Source: UBA11164 sp002420085
GTDB taxonomy: Bacteria; Pseudomonadota; Gammaproteobacteria; Xanthomonadales; Xanthomonadaceae
Assembly: GCA_031976395.1 (NCBI GenBank)
Contig: DALYLJ010000101.1
Coordinates: 1-11,433 of the forward strand
DNA length: 11,433 bases
Direction: 5' to 3'
Shown: positions 1 through 7,150 of the stretch, in pieces
Layout: each line of letters opens with the position of its first letter
Numbering within the stretch: the first letter of the stretch is position 1
Made by a program: the position numbers and the translations under genes
Notes under the pieces: model-generated
Seen by the model: only the letters and a program-made list of their open reading frames with translations
Databases searched by the model: none
What the model was told of the DNA's origin: nothing

Positions 1-125
1 ATTCGGGATCGCCCGGCCGGCGTCTGGCCGGCGGACGGCACCGGCAGCGAACCGCCGATATCGCGCGGGTGCTCCCTGTATCGGCCGGGCGCGCCCGACT
101 CCGACCTGCGACAGGACATTGAGCG

Positions 126-1286
126 ATGCGCTTCAGCCATACCCAGTTGCTGCGCTATGCCGGCCTGTTCACCTGGGCCATGGTCGGCATCCCGTTGCTG
201 CTGAACGCCTGGCATTTTCCGGATGATCTCGGCCAGGAGGCCGCCCTGACCCTCGATCTGGCCTTGTGGGCGACCGCCTACCTGGGCTTCGGACTCGGCT
301 ACTGGGCCGTGACCCGCCATCTCGGTGCGCGTCGTTCGGGCCTGCTCGACCTCGCCCTGCTCGCCCTGATCACCTGCTCGGCGATCGCGGTCAGCCATTT
401 CAGCGGCACCGGACTGGGTGGCGTGCTGCTGCTGATCGTGGCCGGCGTCCTGCCCTGGCTGCTGCCCTTGCCGGTCGGAATCGCCTGGCTGGTGCTCCAG
501 CATGTCGCCCTGGTGCCGGTGTTCACCCAGGGCCAGGGCTTCAGCCTGTTTGCCGCCGTCCTGCAATCGGCCCTGTACGTCGGCTATTCCAGCTTCACCT
601 TCGTCACCGGCCTGGTGGCCAAGCAGCAGGCCCAGGCGCGCGACGAGCAGCGCCGGCTCAATGCCGAACTGCGGGCGACTCGGGCGCTGCTGGCGGAAAG
701 CTCGCGACTGAGCGAACGGATGCGCATCTCGCGCGAGCTGCACGATCTCCTCGGCCACCATCTCACCGCCCTGAGCCTGAATCTGGAAGTCGCCAGCCAC
801 CTGAGTGCCGGCAAGAGCCGCGAGCACGTCCAGCAGGCCCAGACCCTGGCCAAACTGCTGTTGACCGATGTTCGCGAGGCGGTCAGTCGGTTGCGCGAGG
901 ATGGCGCGGTCGATCTGACCCTGGCACTGCGGACCCTGGCCGAGGGGGTGCCCGGACTGACGATCGATCTGGACATCCAGGAGCCGCTGCTGATCGAGGA
1001 TCCCGAGCGCGCCCATGTCCTGCTGCGCTGCACCCAGGAAATCATCACCAATACCGTGCGTCATGCCGGTGCCCGGCATCTGGTGTTGCGCCTGACCCGG
1101 TCCGCCGCCGGCCTGGCGCTGCATGCTCGCGACAATGGTCGCGGTGGCGATGCCGTCCAGGCCGGCAACGGACTGCGCGGCATGCGCGAGCGTCTGGCCG
1201 CGCTTGGCGGTACGCTGCGCTGGGCGACCGCGCCCGGCAAAGGGTTTTCGCTCGATATCGATCTGCCGATGGAGGGAGTCTCATGA
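126..1286 (+). CDS. Membrane sensor histidine kinase, NarL/DesK family (HisKA_3)
   Basis: This is a 386-residue integral-membrane histidine kinase that would autophosphorylate on histidine and pass the phosphate to the regulator encoded immediately downstream. About six hydrophobic segments lie within residues 11-164, joined by short loops, so there is no sizeable periplasmic sensor domain. A charged linker/coiled-coil (about 165-200) follows. The HisKA_3 dimerisation box reads ISRELHDLLGHH, with phosphoacceptor His206. The HATPase domain shows an N-box (EIITNTVRHA, Asn309), a DNGRG G1 box (336-340) and a GNGLRGM G2 box (347-353). An AGGA ribosome-binding site at 113-116 supports the ATG at 126. 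The stop overlaps the next start (ATGA, 1283-1286), so the two are co-translated. The compact helical sensor recalls DesK- and LiaS-type intramembrane-sensing kinases, which detect membrane state. The actual signal cannot be read from sequence. Confidence 0.95.
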   Translation: MRFSHTQLLRYAGLFTWAMVGIPLLLNAWHFPDDLGQEAALTLDLALWATAYLGFGLGYWAVTRHLGARRSGLLDLALLALITCSAIAVSHFSGTGLGGVLLLIVAGVLPWLLPLPVGIAWLVLQHVALVPVFTQGQGFSLFAAVLQSALYVGYSSFTFVTGLVAKQQAQARDEQRRLNAELRATRALLAESSRLSERMRISRELHDLLGHHLTALSLNLEVASHLSAGKSREHVQQAQTLAKLLLTDVREAVSRLREDGAVDLTLALRTLAEGVPGLTIDLDIQEPLLIEDPERAHVLLRCTQEIITNTVRHAGARHLVLRLTRSAAGLALHARDNGRGGDAVQAGNGLRGMRERLAALGGTLRWATAPGKGFSLDIDLPMEGVS

Positions 1287-1924
1287 TTCGGGTACTGCTG
1301 GTCGATGACCAGAACCTGGTACGCCAGGGCATTCGTTCGTTGCTCGAACTTTCCGACGACATTCGCGTGGTCGCCGAAGCCAGTGACGGCAAGCATGCCG
1401 TCGAACTGATCCCCGAGGTCGGTCCGGATGTCGTGCTGATGGACATGCGGATGCCGGTGATGTCCGGGCTGGAAGCCTTGCAGACACTGTCCGGGCGTGG
1501 ACAGCTTCCGGCGACGATCATTCTCACCACCTTCGACGACGACCAACTGGTGCTGGCTGGCATTCGCGCCGGCGCGCGCGGCTATCTGCTCAAGGACGTA
1601 TCGCTTGAGCAACTGGTCGATGCCATCCACACCGTTGCCGCTGGTGGCTCATTGGTGCAGCCAGCGGTGACCCAGCGCCTGCTGTCCGGGTTGGAGCACA
1701 TGCACAATGCCTTCCAGAGCCTGGACCAGCCGGACCCGCTGACCGAGCGCGAGACCGAGATCCTGCGCCTGATGGCCGGCGGCTACTCCAACAAGGAGAT
1801 CGCCAACTCGCTCGGAGTGGCCGAGGGCACGGTCAAGAATCACGTCTCCAACATCCTGTCCAAGCTGGGGGTGCGCGACCGCACCCGCGCGGTGCTGAAG
1901 GCATTCGAGTTGAATCTGGTCTGA
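1283..1924 (+). CDS. Two-component response regulator, NarL/LuxR family
   Basis: This 213-residue DNA-binding response regulator is the expected partner of the preceding kinase. The receiver domain (about 1-120) carries the acidic pair Asp8/Asp9, phosphoacceptor Asp54 in the context VLMDMRMP, Thr82/Thr83 and the conserved Lys104 (YLLKD). The output domain (about 150-213) is a GerE/LuxR-type helix-turn-helix: LTERETEIL, then SNKEIANSLGVAEGTVKNHV and KLGVRDRT. The start at 1283 has a strong GGAGG at 1271-1275 with 7 bases of spacing, and it overlaps the kinase stop codon. An open frame continues upstream through the kinase gene, but that part is only an out-of-frame shadow. Length and architecture are normal. 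Targets are unknown; nearby candidates are the SRPBCC gene and the ABC operon, by proximity only. Confidence 0.96.
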   Translation: MIRVLLVDDQNLVRQGIRSLLELSDDIRVVAEASDGKHAVELIPEVGPDVVLMDMRMPVMSGLEALQTLSGRGQLPATIILTTFDDDQLVLAGIRAGARGYLLKDVSLEQLVDAIHTVAAGGSLVQPAVTQRLLSGLEHMHNAFQSLDQPDPLTERETEILRLMAGGYSNKEIANSLGVAEGTVKNHVSNILSKLGVRDRTRAVLKAFELNLV

Positions 1925-1950
1925 GCCGAGCCGTCTGCACGGCCCGCTCA

Positions 1951-1970
1951 GGCACGGTCGGGCACGGTCA
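1951..1970 (+). repeat. Tandem 10-base repeat GGCACGGTCR
   Basis: Two adjacent copies of GGCACGGTC(G/A) lie 27 bases after the response-regulator stop, followed by degenerate GGCCGGTCTG and GCGGTGGTCTG units. The surrounding 266-base gap (1925-2190) contains no convincing gene. A short hairpin (GCCGT/ACGGC, 1930-1943) lacks a U-tract and is not a convincing terminator. The repeat could be a binding site for the adjacent regulator or simple sequence drift. Confidence 0.4.
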
Positions 1971-2129
1971 GGCCGGTCTGGCGGTGGTCTGATCAATGTC
2001 AGGCGAAGGGCTGGCGCTGGCCGCCCGGCAAGCGCTGCGGGTGGCCGCGATCGCACGCCGGTGCCGGCCGATCGGGGCGGTCGGTCGGCGGCGATGTGCC
2101 ATCGCCGCATGAAATCTCCCGGCCAGTGC

Positions 2130-2138
2130 TGCTACGAT
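2130..2138 (+). promoter_or_regulatory. Possible extended -10 promoter for the SRPBCC gene
   Basis: TGCTACGAT has the form TG-N-TACGAT, an extended -10 element with 4 of 6 matches to TATAAT. It lies about 50 bases before the ATG at 2191, and no good -35 box is visible at the right distance. Extended -10 promoters can work without a strong -35. This is a pattern match only. Confidence 0.3.
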
Positions 2139-2190
2139 TGCACATTGGCCGCGGCCCTGCCGTGGGGATCGACCTTGTGGAGAGCATTGA

Positions 2191-3405
2191 ATGACCCGTT
2201 TTCTAGAACTCGTGGTGGCGCTGCTGATCGTTTTCGTCGTGCTGGTGACGGTCGGTGCCTTGCTGCCCGAACAGCGTCGGATCGAGGAGACCGTCGAGAC
2301 CAACCGCCCCGTCCGGATCGTCTACGACATCCTCAATGGTTTCACCCGCTTCGAGGACTGGAACTCGCTGCGCCTGAAGGATCCCCGGATCCGCTACAGC
2401 GCTTCCGGACCGCAGTTCGGCGAAGGCGCTCGACTGGAATTCAATTCATTCTTCAAGAGCGTCGGCTCGGGTAGCTGGACCCTGACCAAAAGTTCGATCG
2501 ACGGTGACGAGGCCAGGCTCAGTTTCGAGATCCAGGACAGCAGCTTCGGTGAAGAAAAGCGCATGGACTTCTTCATCGAGCGCAAGCAGCGCACCACCGA
2601 GATCACCCAACGCTACACCGTCAAGTACGGCTGGGATCTGCGCGGTCGCTTCGCCGGGATCTATGCCCCGCGCAACTTCGGGCGCGACATCCGCAAGGGG
2701 CTCGACAACCTGAGCGCCCTGCTGGCGACCATCCCCAATTTCGACTACTCCGACGTGATCGTGCGCTCGGTCGATATCCCTGCACAGAACATCCTGTACA
2801 TGGAGACCAAGTCCGAGCGCAACATCACGGCGGTCGAGAACGCCACCCTCACCCAGCTCAAGTGGATCAAGCAGGTGATGGACAAGAACGATCTGGTCGC
2901 GGCCGGGCCGTTCCGTCTGGTGACCACCAACTTCGGTTCCGACACCTACGAATTCGACATCCAGCAGCCGGTCCGGCGCAAGGGTGGCGAGTGGCCGTGG
3001 CCGCTGCCCGAGACCGAAGCCGACCCGGCCGAGGCCGGCAGCGACGCGCTCGCCGACGACAGCGAGAGCCTCGACCCCGCCAGCAAGCCGGACAGCTTCG
3101 GCGCCGAGGATCTGCCCCTGGTCGAGGCCATGGACCCGACTTCGGTCGTCCTGGAAGGCGAGGTGCAACTCGGTCGCAGCTATCAGGGACGGGCGCTGAA
3201 GGCCGAATACCGCGGCCATCCGGCCGGGCTGCCGGTCAAGCGCGATCAGTTGCGCGCCTGGGCTGAAACCCGCGGCGAACTGGTCCACGACCGCGCCTTC
3301 GAGGAGTACCTCCAGGACATCGAGACCACCACGCCGGAAGACAGCGAATTCAACGTCTACTGGCCGGTGTCCGGAAAGACCACGGGCGACGGCGTGCGGC
3401 GCTGA
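2191..3405 (+). CDS. Membrane-anchored SRPBCC (START-like) protein with GyrI-like domain
   Basis: This 404-residue protein has a single N-terminal membrane segment (about 5-24). Residues about 33-175 look like a SRPBCC/polyketide-cyclase fold: a leading strand with NRPVRIVYDILNGFTRFEDWNS, then mixed strands, then a closing helix (FGRDIRKGLDNLSALL). Residues about 187-395 look like a GyrI-like (AraC effector-binding) domain, opening VIVRSVDIPAQNILYMETK and closing with FNVYWPV. That second domain is split by an acidic, disordered-looking linker (about 268-305). Both folds bind small hydrophobic ligands in their families, so a membrane-tethered ligand-binding or sensing role is plausible, but no substrate can be named. 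The start has GGAG at 2179-2182 with 8 bases of spacing. The gene lies between a two-component system and an ABC operon on the same strand. Domain calls are from pattern recognition, not a profile search. Confidence 0.85.
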   Translation: MTRFLELVVALLIVFVVLVTVGALLPEQRRIEETVETNRPVRIVYDILNGFTRFEDWNSLRLKDPRIRYSASGPQFGEGARLEFNSFFKSVGSGSWTLTKSSIDGDEARLSFEIQDSSFGEEKRMDFFIERKQRTTEITQRYTVKYGWDLRGRFAGIYAPRNFGRDIRKGLDNLSALLATIPNFDYSDVIVRSVDIPAQNILYMETKSERNITAVENATLTQLKWIKQVMDKNDLVAAGPFRLVTTNFGSDTYEFDIQQPVRRKGGEWPWPLPETEADPAEAGSDALADDSESLDPASKPDSFGAEDLPLVEAMDPTSVVLEGEVQLGRSYQGRALKAEYRGHPAGLPVKRDQLRAWAETRGELVHDRAFEEYLQDIETTTPEDSEFNVYWPVSGKTTGDGVRR

Positions 3406-3435
3406 TCGATCGATCCGGGGTCTCCCCCCTTGAAA

Positions 3436-3472
3436 GTCGCACTGGAGCCCCCATCTGCGGCTCCAGTGTGGC
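3436..3472 (+). terminator. Strong hairpin between the SRPBCC gene and ABC operon
   Basis: CACTGGAGCC (3440-3449) pairs perfectly with GGCTCCAGTG (3459-3468) around a 9-base loop. The stem extends outward through two G-U wobbles and two more pairs to 3436/3472. No T-tract follows, so it is not a classical Rho-independent terminator. It could be a U-less terminator, an mRNA-end stabiliser for the upstream transcript, or part of the leader of the ABC operon. The pairing is certain; the function is not. Confidence 0.5.
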
Positions 3473-3489
3473 GCGTCCGCTGTCTGGTG

Positions 3490-3515
3490 CCGACCTGCGG
3501 TCTCTCTGCGGTCGG
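3490..3515 (+). other. Second leader hairpin before the ABC operon
   Basis: CCGACC (3490-3495) pairs with GGTCGG (3510-3515) around a 14-base loop, 17 bases after the larger hairpin and 54 bases before the ATPase start. The TGCGGTC heptamer occurs twice within it (3496-3502 and 3507-3513). Its role is unknown. It may be an RNA leader structure, or chance in GC-rich DNA. Confidence 0.3.
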
Positions 3516-3569
3516 ACCCCGCAAGGCGCGCCGGCCACATGCTCGTCAACCCACTGCCGATCGAATCCG

Positions 3570-4499
3570 ATGATCAAAACGCACTCGCTGTCCAAACGCT
3601 ACGGTGACAAACTGGCCGTCGATGACGTCAGTTTCACCGTCGAGCCCGGGGAGGTGCTCGGTTTTCTCGGTCCCAACGGGGCCGGCAAATCGACCACCAT
3701 GAAGATGATTGCCGGTTTCCTGACACCCACCGGCGGCACTGCAAGCGTCTGCGGACACGATGTGTCCAGTGAGCCGCTGGCGGCCCGTCGGTCGCTGGGC
3801 TACCTTCCCGAAGGCGCGCCCAGCTACGGTGAAATGACGGTCACCGGCTTTCTCGGTTTCGTTGCCGACGTTCGCGGGTTGGACGGCGAGCGCCGTCGCG
3901 AGCGACTGGCCGATGCCATCGAGCGGCTCGATCTGAGTGCTGTGCTCGGCCAGCCGGTCGATACCCTGTCCAAGGGTTTCCGGCGACGGGTCGGTCTGGC
4001 GGCGGCCATCCTGCACGATCCACCGGTACTGGTGCTGGACGAACCCACCGATGGCCTCGATCCGAACCAGAAGCATCAGGTGCGCGAACTGATTCGCGAG
4101 TTGTCGCGGCAGCGCACCATCGTCATCTCCACCCACATCCTGGAAGAAGTGAACGCGGTCTGCACCCGCGCCATCATCATCGCCCAGGGTCGGGTGCTGG
4201 TCGATGAGTCGCCGGAGGCGCTGGAGCAGCGCTCGCGTTACCACGGCGCCCTGTCCATGCAGGTCGAGGACAGCGTTGCGGTGCGCGCGGCGATCGAAGG
4301 CATGCCGGGGGTGGCCGGTGTTCAGGTCGATGTCCGCTCGGGCCGGGTGTTCGTGTTTCCCGCCAGTGGCCAGGCGCTGGCCGACCCGGTCGCCGAGCGG
4401 TTGCGGGCGCGCGGGCTCGGGTTTTCCGACAGCCGGATCGAACGCGGTCGGCTCGACGAAGTGTTCAGGACCATCACCACCGGAAAGGAGGCAGCATGA
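3570..4499 (+). CDS. ABC transporter ATP-binding protein (GldA-like / ABC-2 type)
   Basis: This 309-residue cytoplasmic ATPase powers the membrane partner encoded next. Walker A is GPNGAGKST (34-42), the signature is LSKGF (133-137) in place of LSGGQ, Walker B is VLVLDEPT (153-160) and the switch histidine is His189. At the Q-loop position the sequence is GYLPEGAPSYGEMTV, so Glu81 stands where most ABC proteins have Gln; YLPE is familiar from GldA/ABC-2-type ATPases. A C-terminal extension (about 220-309) carries a small alpha/beta domain of the kind seen in drug- and lipid-export ATPases. The ATG at 3570 gives the family-typical opening MIKTHSLSKRYGDK, although no Shine-Dalgarno is visible. 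A GTG at 3468 would add 34 unconserved-looking residues. The stop overlaps the permease start (ATGA). Confidence 0.94.
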   Translation: MIKTHSLSKRYGDKLAVDDVSFTVEPGEVLGFLGPNGAGKSTTMKMIAGFLTPTGGTASVCGHDVSSEPLAARRSLGYLPEGAPSYGEMTVTGFLGFVADVRGLDGERRRERLADAIERLDLSAVLGQPVDTLSKGFRRRVGLAAAILHDPPVLVLDEPTDGLDPNQKHQVRELIRELSRQRTIVISTHILEEVNAVCTRAIIIAQGRVLVDESPEALEQRSRYHGALSMQVEDSVAVRAAIEGMPGVAGVQVDVRSGRVFVFPASGQALADPVAERLRARGLGFSDSRIERGRLDEVFRTITTGKEAA

Positions 4500-5230
4500 G
4501 CCCGACCTTGGCGGTCTTCAGGCGCGAACTGGCGAGCTATTTCGCCACCCCGGTCGCCTATGTCTTCATCGTCATCTTCCTCGCCCTGGCCGGAGCCTTC
4601 ACCTTCTACCTCGGCGGGTTCTACGAGCGTGGCCAGGCCGACTTGCAGCCGTTCTTCAACTTCCACCCCTGGTTGTACCTGTTCCTGGTGCCGGCGGTGG
4701 CCATGCGGCTGTGGTCGGAAGAGCGCAAGGTCGGCACCATCGAGTTGCTGCTGACCCTGCCGATCTCCCTGGCCCAGGCGGTACGCGGCAAGTTCCTGGC
4801 GGCCTGGGTATTCGTCGGAATCGCCCTGGTGCTGACCTTTCCGATGTGGATCACGGTCAACTACCTGGGCAATCCCGACAACGGCGTGATCCTGGCCGGC
4901 TACATCGCCAGTTGGCTGATGGCCGGTGCCTTCCTGGCGATCGGCACCTGCATCTCGGCAACCACCCGCAATCAGGTCGTGGCCTTCATCCTTACGGTGC
5001 TGGTCTGCTTCCTGCTGCTGCTGGCCGGCTCGCCGCTGGTACTCAATCTGTTCGAGGGCTGGGCGCCGATGGCCCTGGTCGATGCCATTGCCCAACTGAG
5101 CTTCCTGACCCACTTCTCGGTCATCTCCAAGGGCGTTGTGGATTTCCGAAACGTGTTGTTCTTCGTCTTCACCATCGTCGCCTGGCTCGCTGCCTGCGCC
5201 GTGGTGCTTGAACTGAAGAAAGCCGACTGA
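4496..5230 (+). CDS. ABC-2 type permease (GldF-like)
   Basis: This 244-residue membrane protein has about six hydrophobic segments (near 20-40, 57-72, 100-122, 133-153, 160-182 and 219-238). It is the expected transmembrane subunit for the ATPase encoded upstream. After the second segment comes a conserved cytoplasmic loop, EERKVGTIELLLTLPI (75-90), typical of ABC-2 permeases of the GldF/NosY kind. AAGGAGG at 4485-4491, inside the end of the ATPase gene, serves the ATG at 4496 with a short 4-base spacer. The 4-base overlap with the ATPase gene points to coupled translation and a stoichiometric complex. The substrate and the direction of transport are not evident. Confidence 0.93.
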   Translation: MSPTLAVFRRELASYFATPVAYVFIVIFLALAGAFTFYLGGFYERGQADLQPFFNFHPWLYLFLVPAVAMRLWSEERKVGTIELLLTLPISLAQAVRGKFLAAWVFVGIALVLTFPMWITVNYLGNPDNGVILAGYIASWLMAGAFLAIGTCISATTRNQVVAFILTVLVCFLLLLAGSPLVLNLFEGWAPMALVDAIAQLSFLTHFSVISKGVVDFRNVLFFVFTIVAWLAACAVVLELKKAD

Positions 5231-5247
5231 AGCCAACCGACTCCGTC

Positions 5248-7119
5248 ATGAAACGCAGCCAACTTCAAGTTCTCACCGGCTCATCGTTGCTGGTCATCGC
5301 CGCCGTGTTCCTCGCCGCCGTGGTTCTCAGTGGCCTGTTCCTGCGCGGTCTGCGCGTGGACCTGACCGAGAACCGCCTGTATACCCTCACCGACGGCACG
5401 AAGGCGGTGATCGACAAGATCGAGGAGCCGATCAACCTGTATTTCTTCTTCTCCGAAGATGCCGCACGCGACCTTCCACCACTGCGCAACTATGCCGCAC
5501 GGGTCCGCGAACTGATCGAGGAGATGGCGGCCCGCTCGAACGGCAAGATCCGATTCGAGGCGATCAACCCGCAGCCATTCACCGAGAGCGAGGATCGCGC
5601 CACCGGCTTCGGACTGCGCTCGGTGCCGGTCGGTGCCAATGGCCAGTCCCTGTTCTTCGGCCTGGCCGGGACCAATTCCACCGACGGTCAGACCATCATT
5701 CCGTTCTTCCAGCCGGACAAGGAAGGCTTCCTCGAATACGACCTGGCCAAGCTGATTTCCACCCTCAGTGACAGCAAGCGTCCGGTGGTCGGCCTGATCT
5801 CCACGCTGGAGATGGGACCGGGCTTCGACCCGGCGCTGGGCCAGCCGCGCGATGCCTGGGTGATCGACGAGGAATTGCGGCAACTGTTCGAGATTCGCCG
5901 ACTGCGGGCGCCGTATACGACCATCGCCGACGATGTCGATCTGTTGATGGTGGTCCATCCCAAGGGCCTGTCCGACGATGCCCTGTATGTGATCGATCAG
6001 TTCGTGCTGCGGGGTGGCCGCCTGCTGGTGTTCGTCGATCCGCATTCGGAGATCGATGGCCCCGGTCCGGGCAGCCAGTTCGAGGCGATGGGGCGGGAGC
6101 GCTCGTCCAATCTCGGCAAGCTGTTCGAGGCATGGGGTGTGCGCTACGACCCCGGTGTCGTGGTGCTCGATTCGCAATTGGCGGTGCCGGTCCGGCCGGA
6201 TCCGAACCAGCAGCCGGTTCGGCACCCGGCCATCCTCGGTCTGGGTGAGGCCGACATGAGCCAGCAGGACGTGGTCACCTCGGGCATGGCGGCGGTCAAT
6301 CTGACCACGGCCGGCCGATTCGATCTCGCCGATCAGGCGCCGGTGCGCATGGAAACCCTGCTGCAAAGCACGGCCAATGCCATGTTGACCGGCATCGAGA
6401 ACGTCCAGGTGATGCCCGATCCCAGCACCCTGATGGAAGGCTTCATTGCCACCGGCCAGCGCTATGTGCTGGCGGCCCGCCTGCATGCCGAGCGGCTGCC
6501 GACCGCCTTCCCGGAGCGCAGCGGTGAGGGCCATCTGGCCGAGTCCACGAAGGATGTCAACATCATCCTGGTTGGTGATACCGACATGCTCGCCGATCGC
6601 CTGTGGGTGCAGGTGCAGGGCTTCTTCGGCCAGCGCATGCTCAATCCGTTTGCCAGCAATGGCGATTTCGTGGTCAATGCCGTCGATAATCTGGTCGGCA
6701 GCACCGATCTGATCCAGGTTCGTACCCGTGCCATTGCCGCCCGCGCGTTCGATACCGTCGATGCCATCAAGCGCCGTGCCGACGATCGCTTCCGGATCAA
6801 GGAACGCGAGCTTCAGGCCGAGTTGCAGGAGACCGAGCGGCGGTTGAACGAATTGCAGTCCAATCCCGGTGAATCCGGAGCGCTGAGCCTGTCGCCCGAA
6901 CAACAGGCGGAACTGGAACGGTTCGAGTCCCAGCGGCTGCGCATCCGGGGGGAATTGCGCGAGGTCCGGGCCACGCTTGATGCCGACATCGAAGCGCTCG
7001 GCACGCGCCTGAAACTCATCAACATCCTGCTGATGCCGGTGCTGGTCAGCCTGTTTGCCGCCGGTTTCGCACTCTGGCAGGTCCGTCGTCGCAAACGGGC
7101 CCAGCGCGGGGAGGCTTGA
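5248..7119 (+). CDS. GldG-family ABC-associated protein (auxiliary component)
   Basis: This 623-residue protein has an N-terminal membrane segment (about 12-34), a large domain likely outside the cytoplasm, and a C-terminal membrane helix (about 591-610) ending in a basic tail, RRRKRAQR. After the first helix it shows the family hallmark LTENRLYTLTDGTK (39-52). An early thioredoxin-like region follows (about 60-110, EEPINLYFFFSED), then the ABC_transp_aux/GldG region including a DVDLLMVVHPKGLSD...IDQFVLRGGRLLVFVDP stretch (about 229-265). Residues about 512-585 are strongly charged and probably form a coiled coil. In Bacteroidetes, GldG works with GldA/GldF in an ABC complex; many other bacteria carry this trio with unknown substrates. 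The gene starts 17 bases after the permease, with no clear ribosome-binding site. Its stop is 5 bases before the preferred start of the next gene. Confidence 0.9.
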   Translation: MKRSQLQVLTGSSLLVIAAVFLAAVVLSGLFLRGLRVDLTENRLYTLTDGTKAVIDKIEEPINLYFFFSEDAARDLPPLRNYAARVRELIEEMAARSNGKIRFEAINPQPFTESEDRATGFGLRSVPVGANGQSLFFGLAGTNSTDGQTIIPFFQPDKEGFLEYDLAKLISTLSDSKRPVVGLISTLEMGPGFDPALGQPRDAWVIDEELRQLFEIRRLRAPYTTIADDVDLLMVVHPKGLSDDALYVIDQFVLRGGRLLVFVDPHSEIDGPGPGSQFEAMGRERSSNLGKLFEAWGVRYDPGVVVLDSQLAVPVRPDPNQQPVRHPAILGLGEADMSQQDVVTSGMAAVNLTTAGRFDLADQAPVRMETLLQSTANAMLTGIENVQVMPDPSTLMEGFIATGQRYVLAARLHAERLPTAFPERSGEGHLAESTKDVNIILVGDTDMLADRLWVQVQGFFGQRMLNPFASNGDFVVNAVDNLVGSTDLIQVRTRAIAARAFDTVDAIKRRADDRFRIKERELQAELQETERRLNELQSNPGESGALSLSPEQQAELERFESQRLRIRGELREVRATLDADIEALGTRLKLINILLMPVLVSLFAAGFALWQVRRRKRAQRGEA

Positions 7120-7123
7120 TCGC

Positions 7124-7150
7124 CATGAGCCGTCACAACATGAGCCGTCA
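7124..7150 (+). repeat. Duplicated start region, CATGAGCCGTCA twice
   Basis: The 12-base sequence CATGAGCCGTCA occurs at 7124-7135 and again at 7139-7150, a period of 15 bases (five codons). It gives the DUF4340 protein the opening MSRHNMSRQK with two in-frame ATG codons. The better-placed GGGGAGG (7108-7114) is 10 bases from the first ATG and 25 from the second. Confidence 0.6.

Noticed and set aside
16..32. GCCGGC/GCCGGC hairpin near the window start as the terminator of an upstream gene
   Set aside because: Six GC pairs in GC-only context with no T-tract. No upstream gene is visible to assign it to, and bases 1-125 otherwise show no recognisable coding region.
266..1282. Long open frame running through the kinase gene into the response regulator
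   Set aside because: Its translation in this part is Arg/Pro/Gly/Ala-rich with no domain, and it is out of frame with a clear histidine kinase. It is a stop-free shadow joined to the true regulator gene.
3403..3415. Run of overlapping GATC/CGAT repeats right after the SRPBCC stop codon
   Set aside because: Only three GATC units; this is common in GC-rich DNA with GATC-containing codons and too short to be an origin or methylation cluster.
2446..3549. 367-codon antisense open frame opposite the SRPBCC gene
   Set aside because: Its composition is that of a codon-bias shadow and it has no motif; the sense strand encodes a recognisable two-domain protein.
3468..3569. GTG-initiated N-terminal extension of the ABC ATPase
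   Set aside because: It would add 34 residues rich in Cys, Ser and Arg that no ABC ATPase start resembles, and it overlaps the hairpin arm. The ATG at 3570 gives the standard opening.
3539..3607. 22-codon open frame (MLVNPLPIESDD...) overlapping the ATPase start as a possible leader peptide
   Set aside because: It has only a distant, weak AAGG upstream and no regulatory codon run, and it overlaps a start codon by chance in a high-GC region.
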